The notes under the pieces were generated by a model. The model had not been told where the DNA came from, ran no database searches, and worked only from the letters and a program-made list of their open reading frames with translations. Below, piece by piece: positions 9,233-17,597 of a stretch of 64,000 nucleotides of DNA; the stretch's first letter is position 1; every line of letters starts with the position of its first letter. Origin of the DNA: Verrucomicrobiaceae bacterium (GTDB taxonomy: Bacteria; Verrucomicrobiota; Verrucomicrobiia; Verrucomicrobiales; Akkermansiaceae); NCBI GenBank assembly GCA_027491155.1, contig JAIXWR010000037.1, positions 62,001 through 126,000 on the forward strand. The letters run 5' to 3'. The translations under genes and the position numbers were made by a program.

Positions 9233-9266
9233 ATCGGTCGGATCAGTCAGATCCGACCGATTTTTT
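9233..9266 (+). terminator. Rho-independent terminator after polyprenyl synthase
   Basis: A perfect 12-bp stem (ATCGGTCGGATC / GATCCGACCGAT) with a 5-nt loop runs into a T tract, 24 bp after the stop codon. The stem is built from a GGATCGGTCGGA-type repeat that recurs, without the T tract, inside the 5-oxoprolinase gene at 35341-35362. Confidence 0.92.
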
Positions 9267-9423
9267 GTACCCGCGCGCGAGCTGGATCCCCACTGACCGC
9301 TCTTCTAAAAAACTCCCTTCACTTCCCCCGAACATCCGCCCCGATCTACTAAATATGGCGTAGTTTTCAAATTGACGCCACTCCCTGTGGAAAATAGCGT
9401 CCCCTGCATCGTTTTCAGACCTC

Positions 9424-9915
9424 ATGCGGTGCGTGCAATGCGGATCATTCAAGGACAAGGTGCTCGACTCCCGGATGTCGAAGGACGGCACCACCATCCG
9501 CCGCCGCCGCGAGTGCCTGGGATGCACCTACCGCTACACCACCTACGAGCAGATCGAGCGCACCGAGCTGCGGGTCGTAAAACGCGACGGGACCCGCGAG
9601 GCGGTCCACCGCGAGAAGATCATCAGCGGCATGATCAAGGCCTGCGAGAAGCGCCCTGTCTCGATGGACCGGCTCGACCGCGCGGTGGAGGAAATCCTCA
9701 CCGAGCTCCATCAGGACCACCTCGTCGAAGTGCCGTCGTCGTCGATCGGTGCCAAGGTGATGGACAAGCTCCACCAGATCGATCCGGTCGCCTATGTCCG
9801 CTACGTGTCGGTCTACCGGCAGTTCGAGGACGTCGGCGAGTTCATCCGCGAGATCCAGGCGCTCGAACGCCGTCCGGCACGCGATCCGCTCCAGCGCCGG
9901 TTGTTCAAGGACTGA
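9424..9915 (+). CDS. nrdR: Transcriptional repressor NrdR
   Basis: 163 residues, the usual NrdR length. The N-terminus is the zinc ribbon (C3-x2-C6 and C31-x2-C34, with the RRRRECLGC context), followed by an ATP-cone domain from about residue 48 (VVKRDGTREAVHREKI). NrdR senses ATP/dATP and represses ribonucleotide reductase genes. No ribonucleotide reductase gene is in the window and no clear NrdR box was found upstream of this gene. The gene after it (9988) is probably in the same unit. Confidence 0.96.
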   Translation: MRCVQCGSFKDKVLDSRMSKDGTTIRRRRECLGCTYRYTTYEQIERTELRVVKRDGTREAVHREKIISGMIKACEKRPVSMDRLDRAVEEILTELHQDHLVEVPSSSIGAKVMDKLHQIDPVAYVRYVSVYRQFEDVGEFIREIQALERRPARDPLQRRLFKD

Positions 9916-9987
9916 AACCTTTCCCCGCAAGACGCTCCCTCCATCCGCAACTCCTGCCCACTTTCCCTCCCCGCCCCTGAAACATCC

Positions 9988-10560
9988 GTGATCTCGCTCA
10001 TCGGCACCCGCCCCGCCATCCAGGTCGGGCGACACCAAGTCATCCACTACGACACCTCGTGGCTGGGAACCGCGCTGCGCCGCGCCGCCTCCGCCGCCGA
10101 GCGCGAGGACTTCCCCTTCGTCGACGAGATCCGCCTCGGCATCGAGCAGTATCTCGAAACCAAGTGCCCGCTCCGGCTGCTTCCCCTCTCCGATCTCTAC
10201 GAACGGATGCGCCACATGCTGGTGCGCATCGGCTGTGAAACGATCGCCGACAAGCTCGAGCCGCTTGCCCCACCGGTGACCTTGTCGCTGGTTCACTTCG
10301 CCAAGTCGGCCGGCAACGGCTTCGAACTCGCCTTCTTCAGCCACCTGCGCGACGAGCTTGCCCACCTCCGCGAGGCCGGGGCCGAGGACATCCGCTTCAC
10401 CGGCCTGCGCGACGCCGCCCAAGTGCTCTGCGCCGCCGAAAAGTGGGATAGCCGCTGCGAGCAGGTGCTGTTCGAAATCCGCAGCTTCCTCGGCAAGCTC
10501 GACCGCGAGAACCAGCACTTCCGCCGCCCGCTCCGCCTCCAGGTCGACTCCGAGCGCTGA
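9988..10560 (+). CDS. Conserved-looking hypothetical protein downstream of nrdR
   Basis: 190 residues from a GTG at 9988, 72 bp after nrdR. The protein is soluble and mostly helical, with no signal peptide, membrane helix or metal motif. The start region (SLIGTRPAIQVGRHQVIHYD) is followed by helices rich in Leu, Arg and Glu. An ATP-cone-like partner role to NrdR is conceivable from position only, but I recognise no family and would not assign one. High-GC third positions match its neighbours, supporting that it is a real gene. Confidence 0.75.
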   Translation: MISLIGTRPAIQVGRHQVIHYDTSWLGTALRRAASAAEREDFPFVDEIRLGIEQYLETKCPLRLLPLSDLYERMRHMLVRIGCETIADKLEPLAPPVTLSLVHFAKSAGNGFELAFFSHLRDELAHLREAGAEDIRFTGLRDAAQVLCAAEKWDSRCEQVLFEIRSFLGKLDRENQHFRRPLRLQVDSER

Positions 10561-10566
10561 CCGGGG

Positions 10567-10600
10567 GTAGATAGTAGATGGAAGATGGTGGATGTTAGAT
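10567..10600. repeat. Short degenerate repeat (GTAGATxGTAGATGGAAGATGG type)
   Basis: A tandem-like run of GATGG/GTAGAT units, ending GGATGTTAGATCC. Its reverse complement contains CTTCCATCT and CCATC units very like those found in frame inside nuoN at 52911-52942, so it is probably a dispersed low-complexity repeat of this genome. Confidence 0.5.
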
Positions 10601-10630
10601 CCCCGGAAGGCCGTCGCCGCGGAATTTGGC

Positions 10631-10656
10631 ACTTGGAACTTCAAACTTGGAACTTC
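10631..10656. repeat. Direct repeat ACTTGGAACTTC x2
   Basis: Two exact 12-nt copies (10631-10642 and 10645-10656) just upstream of the HIT gene. They lie in the leader before the ATG at 10674. Nothing shows a regulatory role. Confidence 0.6.
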
Positions 10657-10673
10657 GCTCTTTCCCCTCCGTC

Positions 10674-11012
10674 ATGACCCTCTTCGAAAAGATCATCGCC
10701 CGCGAGATCCCCGCCACGATCCTCCACGAGGACGAGCTCTGTATCGCCTTCAAGGACATCAAGCCCGGCGCCCCGGTTCACCTGCTCGTCGTCCCGCGCA
10801 AGCCGGTCCCGCGCGTCGCCGCCGCCACCGCCGATGACCAGGCGCTGCTCGGCCACCTGCTGCTCACCGCCGGCAAGATCGCCCGCGACCAGGGCTTCGC
10901 CGAAGACGGTTTCCGGGTGGTGATCAACAACGGCCCGCACGGCGGCGAAACCGTGCCCCACCTGCACGTCCACGTCCTGGCCGGACGCCCCTTGCAATGG
11001 CCGCCGGGCTGA
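10674..11012 (+). CDS. HIT family nucleotide-binding protein
   Basis: 112 residues from the ATG at 10674; codons further upstream encode only the direct repeat. The histidine triad HLHVHVLAGR (H-x-H-x-H) lies at about residues 98-107, preceded by GGETVP, and the N-terminus LFEKIIAREIPATILHEDE is typical of the Hint/PKCI branch. These enzymes hydrolyse nucleoside phosphoramidates and similar adducts in the cytoplasm. The moaE gene converges on it with a 6-bp gap. Confidence 0.93.
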   Translation: MTLFEKIIAREIPATILHEDELCIAFKDIKPGAPVHLLVVPRKPVPRVAAATADDQALLGHLLLTAGKIARDQGFAEDGFRVVINNGPHGGETVPHLHVHVLAGRPLQWPPG

Positions 11013-11018
11013 GCCGGT

Positions 11019-11396
11019 TCAGCGGATCCGCTTCCAGACCGGCACGTCCTGCTTCAACCGGTCGATCGCCCCGTCCATGAAGGCCAGCGCCTCCTTGCGG
11101 TGCGATGCCAGCACCCGCAGGAACATCGATGCCTCGCCCACCGGCACCCAACCGGTGCGGTGGATGAAAAGCACCGCCGCGCAGGGATGAAGACCGGCCA
11201 GCTCCTCGAAATGGCGGGCCATCACCTTCCGCGCCATCGGCTCGTAGGCCTCGTAGTGCAAGCCTCCGAGCGCCTCGCCGTTCTCAAGCTCGCGGACGAT
11301 CCCGAGGAACTCGACCGCCGCCCCGATCTCCCGCGAAGGCAGATCCAGCGGCGGCACCACGATGGCTTCCGGCGTGAAATGAATGGCAATCTCCAT
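11019..11396 (-). CDS. moaE: Molybdopterin synthase catalytic subunit MoaE
   Basis: 125 residues from the ATG at 11396. Family segments include EFLGIVRELENGE near residue 29, LHYEAYEPMA near residue 45, HRTGWVPVGEASM near residue 78 and the C-terminal LKQDVPVWKR. MoaE transfers sulfur from thiocarboxylated MoaD to precursor Z, giving molybdopterin. It starts 4 bp after the moaD stop, so the two subunits form one operon, divergent from moeA-moaC-mog. Confidence 0.95.
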   Translation of the reverse strand: MEIAIHFTPEAIVVPPLDLPSREIGAAVEFLGIVRELENGEALGGLHYEAYEPMARKVMARHFEELAGLHPCAAVLFIHRTGWVPVGEASMFLRVLASHRKEALAFMDGAIDRLKQDVPVWKRIR

Positions 11397-11400
11397 GGCA

Positions 11401-11631
11401 TCAACCTCCGGACACGGGCGGCAGGATCGCCAATTCGCGGGCATTCCCCAGCGGCTGGTCCCAGCCGGCGAACTCGCAATCGAGCGCGACCCTCAGATGC
11501 GCCAGGTCCGCCGCGGGATTCAGCCGCAGCAAAAGCCCGCGCGGCGTGTCTTCCGGACACGCTTCCACCTCGCGCCGGCTGAAGCCGAACTGGTCCTGCG
11601 ACTGTGCGAAGGCGAGCACCGTGAGGGTCAT
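11401..11631 (-). CDS. moaD: Molybdopterin synthase sulfur carrier MoaD
   Basis: 76 residues from the ATG at 11631, the normal size for MoaD. The ubiquitin-like protein ends in the required Gly-Gly (ELAILPPVSGG), whose terminal Gly is adenylated by MoeB and then thiocarboxylated. An ATG further upstream in the same frame would add Cys-rich sequence unlike MoaD. It is the first gene of the moaD-moaE pair. No moeB or moaA is in the window. Confidence 0.9.
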   Translation of the reverse strand: MTLTVLAFAQSQDQFGFSRREVEACPEDTPRGLLLRLNPAADLAHLRVALDCEFAGWDQPLGNARELAILPPVSGG

Positions 11632-11940
11632 CGCCGCCGGGCATAAACGAGCCGGTCCGCAGCGGCGACAAGAATATGGGTCAGGAGCGCACACGCTTAA
11701 ACTCGAAGACGAGTTCAATCAAACCCGGGAACCCGATACCGACCGCGAAAATGCGCGAAAAGACCACGAAATCTGGAAGGCTGTAGCCTTCGAATGCCTT
11801 TCGGCTGTTCAGATTTCGCGCTCATTTCGCGTTCTTTCGCGGTTAAGATTTCAGCAACGAAGCTCATCGGGGCGCATCCCCCGAAACACCGGCACGTCAC
11901 CTGCCTTGTGCCGCCTCTCCCCTCTACCTAGAACCGCTCC
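11632..11940. other. Divergent moaD / moeA intergenic region
   Basis: About 309 bp without a gene. It must hold both promoters, but no convincing -35/-10 pair stands out. The main content is an imperfect palindrome at 11742-11844 (see that entry). I looked for a molybdenum-cofactor riboswitch and could not support one. Confidence 0.6.
11742..11844. repeat. Imperfect palindrome with phased GCGAAA units
   Basis: The left arm (ACCGCGAAAATGCGCGAAAA, then ACCACGAAAT) is mirrored by a right arm ending CATTTCGCGTTCTTTCGCGGTT. Each arm repeats CGAAA every 10-11 bp, so A-tracts are in helical phase and may bend the DNA. A similar but not identical structure lies at 26576-26696. Confidence 0.6.
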
Positions 11941-13104
11941 ATGATTTCACTGACCGAGGCCCGCCGGATCATCACGGAGTCGGTCACGCCGCTGCCCGCC
12001 GGCCCGCTGCCTCTCGCCGCCGCGCAGGGACGGGTGCTGGCGGAAGACGTGGTGGCCGATGCCTTCTATCCCTCCGGCGACCGCTCGATGATGGACGGCT
12101 ACGCGCTCCGCGGCGACGCCTCGCCCGGCGACTTCCATGTGGTGACCGAAATCCAAGCCGGCGAGGTCCCGCGGCAAGCGCTCCAACCGGGCGAGGCCGC
12201 ACGCATCTTCACCGGTGCCATCGTCCCGCAGGATGCCGGCCGAGTGATTCCCCAGGAACTCGCCCACCGCTGCGGCGACCGGGTCACAATCCCGGACTTT
12301 CCCACTCCCGGCTTCATCCGTCCGAAAGGCAGCGAAGCGGCCCCGGGCTCGGTCGTCCTGCCCGCCGGCACCCGGCTGGGCCCGGCGGAACTGGCCATCC
12401 TCGCCCAAGTCGGGAACATCTCGCCGCAGGTCTTCGGGATCCCGTCGGTCCGCCACGTCGCCACCGGCAGCGAAATCGTCGCGCCGGAAGAAACGCCCCC
12501 GGAAGGGAAGATCCGCGACACCAACACGACCCTGCTGGCCGCCTTGATCGCGGAGCTCGGTCTGGAACCCTCCGCGGCAACCCGTTGCGGCGACGACCCG
12601 GACCTCCTCGCGGCACTTTGCGAGAGCGACCGCGATCTGCTGCTCGTCTCCGGCGGTGCCAGCGTCGGCGATCACGACCATGGCGCGGAAGCGCTGCGCC
12701 GTTGCGGCTACACGATCCATTTCGACAAGGTCAACTTGCGCCCCGGCAAGCCGCTGACCTTCGCCACCCGCGGCCGGCAGCTCGCCTTCGTCATCCCCGG
12801 CAATCCGGTCTCCCACTTCGTCTGCTTCCACGTGGCGATCCGCCTCGCCATCGATCTGCTCCGCGGCTTGCCGGTTGCCTGGGACTTCCTCGATCTCGAG
12901 CTCTCCGGCGGCGAGCCCTTGCGACCGGATCCCCGCGAGACCTTCTGGCCGGCCCGGGTGCACGCGGACTCGGGCAGGCTTGTCGCCACCCCGCGGCGAT
13001 GGTCCACTTCCGGCGACACCTTCTCTCTCTCCGGCACCAACGCGCTGGTCCGGGTCAACGAATCCTCCCCCGCCGGCGGCCGCGCCGCCACCCTGCTTCT
13101 CTAA
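11941..13104 (+). CDS. moeA: Molybdopterin molybdenumtransferase MoeA
   Basis: 387 residues. MoeA signatures are present: [13 protein letters not shown] near residue 43, [17 protein letters not shown] near residue 91, the MoCF-domain segment [14 protein letters not shown] near residue 232 and [11 protein letters not shown] near residue 282. It inserts molybdate into adenylylated molybdopterin. It is the first gene of moeA-moaC-mog. Only 1 bp separates its TAA stop (13102-13104) from the ATG of moaC. Confidence 0.96.
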   Translation: MISLTEARRIITESVTPLPAGPLPLAAAQGRVLAEDVVADAFYPSGDRSMMDGYALRGDASPGDFHVVTEIQAGEVPRQALQPGEAARIFTGAIVPQDAGRVIPQELAHRCGDRVTIPDFPTPGFIRPKGSEAAPGSVVLPAGTRLGPAELAILAQVGNISPQVFGIPSVRHVATGSEIVAPEETPPEGKIRDTNTTLLAALIAELGLEPSAATRCGDDPDLLAALCESDRDLLLVSGGASVGDHDHGAEALRRCGYTIHFDKVNLRPGKPLTFATRGRQLAFVIPGNPVSHFVCFHVAIRLAIDLLRGLPVAWDFLDLELSGGEPLRPDPRETFWPARVHADSGRLVATPRRWSTSGDTFSLSGTNALVRVNESSPAGGRAATLLL

Positions 13105-13105
13105 C

Positions 13106-13558
13106 ATGTCCTCGTCCGAATTCTCCCACCTCGATGCCGATGGCACCGCCCGCATGGTCGATGTCGGCGCGAAACCCGTGCAACGCCGCCGCGCCACCGC
13201 CGCAGGCCACGTCTCCTGCTCGCCGGAAACCGTCCGCGCCCTCCGCGACCGCGCGTTGCCGAAGGGCGACGTCCTCACCGTGGCCCGCATCGCCGCCATC
13301 CAGGCGGCCAAGCGCACCGACGAATTGATCCCGCTCTGCCACGGCCTGCCGCTCGACCGGGTGGACGTCGATTTCGAGGTCCGCGACGACGGCGTGGCGA
13401 TCCGTGCCACCGCCAGCACCTCGGCGAAGACCGGGATCGAAATGGAAGCGCTCACCGCCGTCTCGGTGGCCGCCCTGACGATCTACGACATGTGCAAGGC
13501 CGTCGACAAAGGCATGGTCATCGGCGGCATCCGGGTCACCGAAAAGATCAAGGAATGA
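13106..13558 (+). CDS. moaC: Cyclic pyranopterin monophosphate synthase MoaC
   Basis: 150 residues from the ATG at 13106. MoaC markers: [19 protein letters not shown] at the N-terminus, [17 protein letters not shown] near residue 70 with the catalytic-site His, [20 protein letters not shown] near residue 112 and the MCKAVDKGM block. It forms cyclic pyranopterin monophosphate from the MoaA product. Its stop overlaps the start of the mog gene (ATGA at 13555-13558). Confidence 0.97.
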   Translation: MSSSEFSHLDADGTARMVDVGAKPVQRRRATAAGHVSCSPETVRALRDRALPKGDVLTVARIAAIQAAKRTDELIPLCHGLPLDRVDVDFEVRDDGVAIRATASTSAKTGIEMEALTAVSVAALTIYDMCKAVDKGMVIGGIRVTEKIKE

Positions 13559-14025
13559 AAGTCGCGCGCCTCACCCTCAGCGACCGCGCCAGCGCCGGGA
13601 TCTACGAGGACCGTAGTGGACCGGAGATCGAGCGGGTCTTCGGAGAAGCCGGCTTCGGCGAGGTCGAGTGGCGGCGCGTCGTCATGCCCGACGAACGTGG
13701 GGAGCTGGAAGTCCTGCTGCGGCGGCTTTGCGACGAGGAAAGCTTCGACCTGATCCTGACCACCGGCGGCACCGGTCCCTCGCCGCGCGACATCACCCCG
13801 GAAGCCACCCGCGCCGTGCTGGAGCGGGAGCTACCGGGCTTCGGTGAGATCATGCGCGTGCAGAGCTTCGCCAAGGTCCCGACATCGATCCTTTCCCGCT
13901 CCACCGCCGGCACCCGCGGCCGCAGCCTGATCGTCAACCTCCCCGGCAACCCCAAAGCCATCGGCGAATGCCTGCCCCTCGTCCTCCCTGCCATCCGCGA
14001 GGCGCTGCGGCATTTGAAGGAGTGA
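13555..14025 (+). CDS. mog: Molybdopterin adenylyltransferase (MogA/MoaB type)
   Basis: 156 residues from the ATG at 13555, overlapping the moaC stop. The MoCF fold shows [18 protein letters not shown] at the N-terminus, the nucleotide-site segment [20 protein letters not shown] near residue 65 and [15 protein letters not shown] near residue 127. It adenylylates molybdopterin for MoeA. Whether it is called MogA or MoaB is a matter of naming; the operon with moeA supports the adenylyltransferase role. Confidence 0.94.
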   Translation: MKVARLTLSDRASAGIYEDRSGPEIERVFGEAGFGEVEWRRVVMPDERGELEVLLRRLCDEESFDLILTTGGTGPSPRDITPEATRAVLERELPGFGEIMRVQSFAKVPTSILSRSTAGTRGRSLIVNLPGNPKAIGECLPLVLPAIREALRHLKE

Positions 14026-14051
14026 CCGGCCGCGCGTCGGGTTGCGGAAAA

Positions 14052-14123
14052 TGCTCCCGCCGGGAATCGAACCCAGATCTAGAGTTTAGGAAACCCTTGT
14101 TCTATCCGTTGAACTACGGGAGC
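14052..14123 (-). tRNA. tRNA-Arg (anticodon CCT)
   Basis: Read on the minus strand, a full cloverleaf forms: acceptor GCTCCCG/CGGGAGC with discriminator A, D-arm GTTCAACGGATAGAAC, anticodon stem AGGGT/ACTCT around loop TTCCTAA, and T-arm CTGGG-TTCGATT-CCCGG. The anticodon CCT reads the rare codon AGG. The 3' CCA is not encoded. It lies between the convergent mog end and the plus-strand acyltransferase gene; no integrase or duplicated end was seen beside it. Confidence 0.95.
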
Positions 14124-14213
14124 GGAGCGGCGGGAGACTAAGGGCGGGGCCGGAGGCGATGCAAGCCCCGGGGCTTGCCGCGGGGACCCGGGCGGTGGAA
14201 AGTCGGGCCGGCG

Positions 14214-15575
14214 ATGAGCGACGCACCCGACGAAGAAAAAGCCCCCACCCTGGCCCACCGGCTGGAGTATGCCCTCTACCGGGCGGCGGAGGGCGTGCTC
14301 GGGCTGGCATCGCTCGACACCGTGACCCGCGTCGGCGAGGCGCTGGGGCTGGTCGCCTGGTGCATGTCGCCGAAGCACCGCCGCCTGGTCACACGCAACC
14401 TGCGGATCGCCACTGCGGCCGAGGCACCCGATGCCGCCGAGATCCGCCGCCGGGTCCGCGAAACCTTCGAGCGCGCCGGCGGCAACATGCTCGGCAGCCT
14501 GCGCGCGGTGACCATGCCTCCCAAGGAGCTTCGCAAACACATCGCGATCACCGGCCTCGAACACGTGCGGGCGGCGGTCGCCGCAGGCCGCGGGGTGGTC
14601 GTCGTCTGGTCGCACATGGGCAACTGGGAAGTCCTCGCCCAACTGGTGCCCGAGCTCGGCGAGAACGTCCGGGGCGGGCCGATCTACCGGCCGCTCGAGA
14701 ACCCGCTGCTCGACCGCCTGACCGTCCGCCGTCGGACCCAGCACGGTGCGGTGCTTTTCAACAAGCACGACGGCTTCAACGGGCCGGCCGCGCTGCTCCG
14801 CGGCGGCGGTGTCGTCACCGTGATGACCGACCAGCGCGCCGGCGGCCACGGCGAACTCTGCCCCTTCTTCGGCCGGCTTTCATCCTGCACTCCCCTGCCC
14901 GGCCTGCTGGCACGGCGGACCGGGGCGGCGATGGTCACGATCTCGATCACCTCGCTTTCCACCGGCCGCTGGCGACTGACCATCCGGCCGGTGCCCGACA
15001 AGGCGCGCACGCCGGAAGTCCTGCGCCACCTCGAAACCGCGATGCGCGACCAGTTGACCGATGTCTTCTGGTTCCACGACCGCTGGCGCATCGACCGGGT
15101 GCGGCCGCTGAGCTTCTTCACCAAGGAAGCGCCGACCGAGGCCGCGCGGGCCGCCACGGTGCCGACCCGGCTGGTCGCCACGCTGCCGCCCGGCGATCCC
15201 GCGGCGGTGGAATGCCTGACCGCCCTGCTCGAACTGCGGCCGGACCTCCGCATCGACGTGCTCGATGCCGGCGATCTCCCGCCGCTGCCCGACGACCCGC
15301 GGCTCGTCGCTTTCCCCTGCGACCGCGGGGACCATCCCGAAGGCTTGATGGAGCGCTGCGATGCGTCCCATCCGGCACCGCTCGACTTCGCCCTCTTGCT
15401 CGACGGCGACACCGTCCTCGCCCGCGCCGCCGCACGGCTCGGGCTGCGCGCGATCATCGGCACCGCTGCCAAGGGCAAGCCGTGGACCTGCACCCACCCG
15501 CGCCCCGCCGATGCCGCCGGCTGGCGCAACCTCGCCGCCGAACTGGTGCTCACCCGCAAGAACCGACAGGGATGA
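14214..15575 (+). CDS. Lipid A biosynthesis acyltransferase (LpxL/HtrB family) with C-terminal extension
   Basis: 453 residues from the ATG at 14214. Residues 1-290 match the LpxL/HtrB family: a hydrophobic N-terminal helix region, the catalytic H-x4-E in WSHMGNWEVL (about residue 143), and the segments GPIYRPLENPLLD and VMTDQRAGGHG. These enzymes add secondary acyl chains to lipid A at the inner membrane. Residues about 300-453 are an extra domain (start RLVATLPPGDPAAVECL), which resembles the substrate-binding half of GT9 heptosyltransferases; that likeness is my reading and is uncertain. It overlaps the next gene by ATGA, heading a three-gene LPS unit. Confidence 0.88.
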   Translation: MSDAPDEEKAPTLAHRLEYALYRAAEGVLGLASLDTVTRVGEALGLVAWCMSPKHRRLVTRNLRIATAAEAPDAAEIRRRVRETFERAGGNMLGSLRAVTMPPKELRKHIAITGLEHVRAAVAAGRGVVVVWSHMGNWEVLAQLVPELGENVRGGPIYRPLENPLLDRLTVRRRTQHGAVLFNKHDGFNGPAALLRGGGVVTVMTDQRAGGHGELCPFFGRLSSCTPLPGLLARRTGAAMVTISITSLSTGRWRLTIRPVPDKARTPEVLRHLETAMRDQLTDVFWFHDRWRIDRVRPLSFFTKEAPTEAARAATVPTRLVATLPPGDPAAVECLTALLELRPDLRIDVLDAGDLPPLPDDPRLVAFPCDRGDHPEGLMERCDASHPAPLDFALLLDGDTVLARAAARLGLRAIIGTAAKGKPWTCTHPRPADAAGWRNLAAELVLTRKNRQG

Positions 15576-16489
15576 GCGCGCCGGTCGACATCTGGATCCT
15601 TTCCGACGGGAAGCCGGGCCACGAGAACCAGTCCTTCGGCCTCGCCGAGGCGATCGGCCGCCAGCGACAGGTCCGGACTTCCCTCATCAAGCTCGCCGAC
15701 GCAGGCGGCCCGCTGGCACGCATCCGGGCGGCCCGGCGGGATAGCGCCGCGTTGCCCGCCCCCCGGCTGTTGATCGGCGCCGGTCATGCCACGCATCTTG
15801 CCCTGCTGGACCGGGCCCGCCGGACCGGCGCGCCCTGCATCGTGATGATGAAGCCCACGCTGCCCAAGTCCTTCTTCGATCTCTGCCTGATCCCCGAGCA
15901 CGATCTCGCCGGCGGAACCCCGTCCACCCATGTGGTCGCGACGCTGGGTGCCTTGAACCGGGTCCCGCCCCCGGCAGGCAAGCCGCGCCACGGGGGGCTC
16001 ATCCTGTTAGGCGGCCCTTCTTCCTCCCACGGCTGGGACGCGGAAGCCATCCGCACGGCGGTCGGGGCGATCGTCGAAGCCGGCAAGGACCGCCCGTGGC
16101 GGATCACCGACTCGCGCCGCTCGCCTGCCGGCACCCTGGAAGCCCTGTCCTCCAGCTGTCCTGCCCTCGCCACCTACCCGCACGGCGAGACCGGCCGCGA
16201 CTGGCTGCCGCAGCGGTTGGCGGAAGCCGCGGAGGTCTGGGTGACGGAGGACAGCGTGTCGATGATCTACGAGGCCCTTAGTAGTGGCGCACGGGTCGGC
16301 CTGCTGCCGGTGCCGTCCTTGAAGAAGGCCGGCCGCGTCGCCCGGGGCATCGCGAAGCTGGTGGACGAGGGCTTCGTCACCCGCTTCGCCGGGTGGAATC
16401 CCCGGGTCGGACTCAAGGCCCCGCCGCGGGTGCTGCGGGAGGCCGACCGCTGCGCGGCGCTGGTGATCGAACGCTTCCTGCCGGTATGA
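15572..16489 (+). CDS. ELM1/GtrOC1-like putative glycosyltransferase
   Basis: 305 residues from the ATG at 15572, overlapping the acyltransferase stop. The N-terminus (IWILSDGKPGHENQSFGLAE) and the C-terminal TEDSVSMIYEALSSGARVGL block are diagnostic of the mitochondrial-fission ELM1 family, whose bacterial members sit in lipid A/core loci and have a GT-B-like fold. The catalytic activity of the family is not settled. Its own stop overlaps the GT4 start, so acyltransferase, ELM1-like protein and GT4 are translationally coupled and probably build the same lipid A/core structure. Confidence 0.9.
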   Translation: MSAPVDIWILSDGKPGHENQSFGLAEAIGRQRQVRTSLIKLADAGGPLARIRAARRDSAALPAPRLLIGAGHATHLALLDRARRTGAPCIVMMKPTLPKSFFDLCLIPEHDLAGGTPSTHVVATLGALNRVPPPAGKPRHGGLILLGGPSSSHGWDAEAIRTAVGAIVEAGKDRPWRITDSRRSPAGTLEALSSSCPALATYPHGETGRDWLPQRLAEAAEVWVTEDSVSMIYEALSSGARVGLLPVPSLKKAGRVARGIAKLVDEGFVTRFAGWNPRVGLKAPPRVLREADRCAALVIERFLPV

Positions 16490-17583
16490 AGGTGCTTCAG
16501 ATGATCCCCGAGATGGAGTCCGGCGGCGTCGAACGCGGCACGCTGGAGCTCGCGCGCCATCTCGGCTCGCACGGCCACGAATCAGTGGTGATTTCCGGCG
16601 GCGGCAAACTGGTGAATGCGCTCGAAGCCTGCGGCACCCGGCACCTCGCGATGCCGGTCGGCCGCAAGCGCCTGTCCTCGCTGCTGCTGTTGCCGAAGCT
16701 GCGGCGGCTGTTCATCGAGGAGAAGCCGGATATCCTCCACCTCCGCTCGCGGGTTCCGGCCTGGCTCGCCTTCCTCGCGTGGCGCGGCATGGACCCGGCA
16801 TCGCGGCCGCGGCTGGTGACCACCGTTCACGGTTTCAACTCGGTGAACCGCTACTCCGAGATCATGACCTGCGGCGAGCGAGTGATCTGCGTTTCGGAAA
16901 GCATCCGCGACCATGTCCTGAACCACTACCCGCGGGTCGCGCCGGAGAAGCTCCGGGTCGTCCACCGCGGGATCGACCCCGCCGAGTATCCACACGGCTA
17001 CCGGCCGAGCCCGGAGTGGCTCGATGGCTTCCACCGCGAGTTTCCCGCGACCCGGGGCAAGCGCCTGATGACCCTGCCGGGTCGCATCACCCGGCTGAAG
17101 GGCCACGAGGACTTCGCGCGGATCCTCAAGGAGCTGGCGGGCGACGAAAGCCTGCACGGCGTGATCGCCGGCGGCGCGCATCCGCGGAAGGCGGCCTATC
17201 TCGACGAGATCAAGTCTCTCTTCGCCGCTGAAGGCCTGGCGGACCGCGTCACCTTCACCGGCGGACGTTCGGACCTGCGGGAAATCCTGGCGATCTCGAC
17301 CCTGGTGCTTTCGCTGACCACCCAGCCGGAGTCCTTCGGCCGCACCACCCTGGAGGCGCTCGGCCTCGGCATCCCGGTCGCCGGCTACGACCACGGCGGC
17401 GTGGGCGAGCAACTCGGACTCCTCTACCCCGCCGGCCGAATCCCGCCAAACAAACCCGCGGCGGCGGCCCCGATCGTCCGTGGTCTGTTAGAGAATCCGC
17501 CGCCGGTGCCGCGGGAGCATCCCTTCACGCTGGAGGCGATGCTGGAAGGCACGCTGGCGGTGTATCGGGAACTGCTGCCGTAG
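16486..17583 (+). CDS. Glycosyltransferase family 4
   Basis: 365 residues from the ATG at 16486 (ATGA overlap). GT4 features: the N-terminal MIPEMESGGVERGTLELAR (acceptor-binding glycine loop), VSESIRDHVL near residue 136, VVHRGID near residue 162, the phosphate-binding LPGRITRLKGHEDF near residue 193, and the QPESFGRTTLEALGLGIPV block (E-x7-E) near residue 284. It likely adds a sugar to the LPS core. The TAG stop lies 14 bp before a REPIN. Confidence 0.93.
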   Translation: MKVLQMIPEMESGGVERGTLELARHLGSHGHESVVISGGGKLVNALEACGTRHLAMPVGRKRLSSLLLLPKLRRLFIEEKPDILHLRSRVPAWLAFLAWRGMDPASRPRLVTTVHGFNSVNRYSEIMTCGERVICVSESIRDHVLNHYPRVAPEKLRVVHRGIDPAEYPHGYRPSPEWLDGFHREFPATRGKRLMTLPGRITRLKGHEDFARILKELAGDESLHGVIAGGAHPRKAAYLDEIKSLFAAEGLADRVTFTGGRSDLREILAISTLVLSLTTQPESFGRTTLEALGLGIPVAGYDHGGVGEQLGLLYPAGRIPPNKPAAAAPIVRGLLENPPPVPREHPFTLEAMLEGTLAVYRELLP

Positions 17584-17597
17584 CGGGACCTTACCCA

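Noticed and set aside
9267-9423. An NrdR box before nrdR
   Set aside because: An AT-rich stretch near 9345-9365 (ACTAAATATGGCGTAGT) is loosely palindromic but does not fit the NrdR consensus, and a pair of boxes is missing.
11632-11940. A molybdenum cofactor riboswitch before moaD or moeA
   Set aside because: No conserved multi-stem arrangement or pairing beyond the repeat palindrome could be traced by eye.
14052-14123. The tRNA-Arg as a site of integration of foreign DNA
   Set aside because: No integrase, no duplicated tRNA end and no change in gene type next to it.
14159-15571. A single 776-residue plus-strand frame that would join an N-terminal region to the ELM1-like protein
   Set aside because: Only the last 305 residues are protein-like. 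The earlier part is Arg/Pro-rich and lies out of frame with the acyltransferase gene, which is clearly real.
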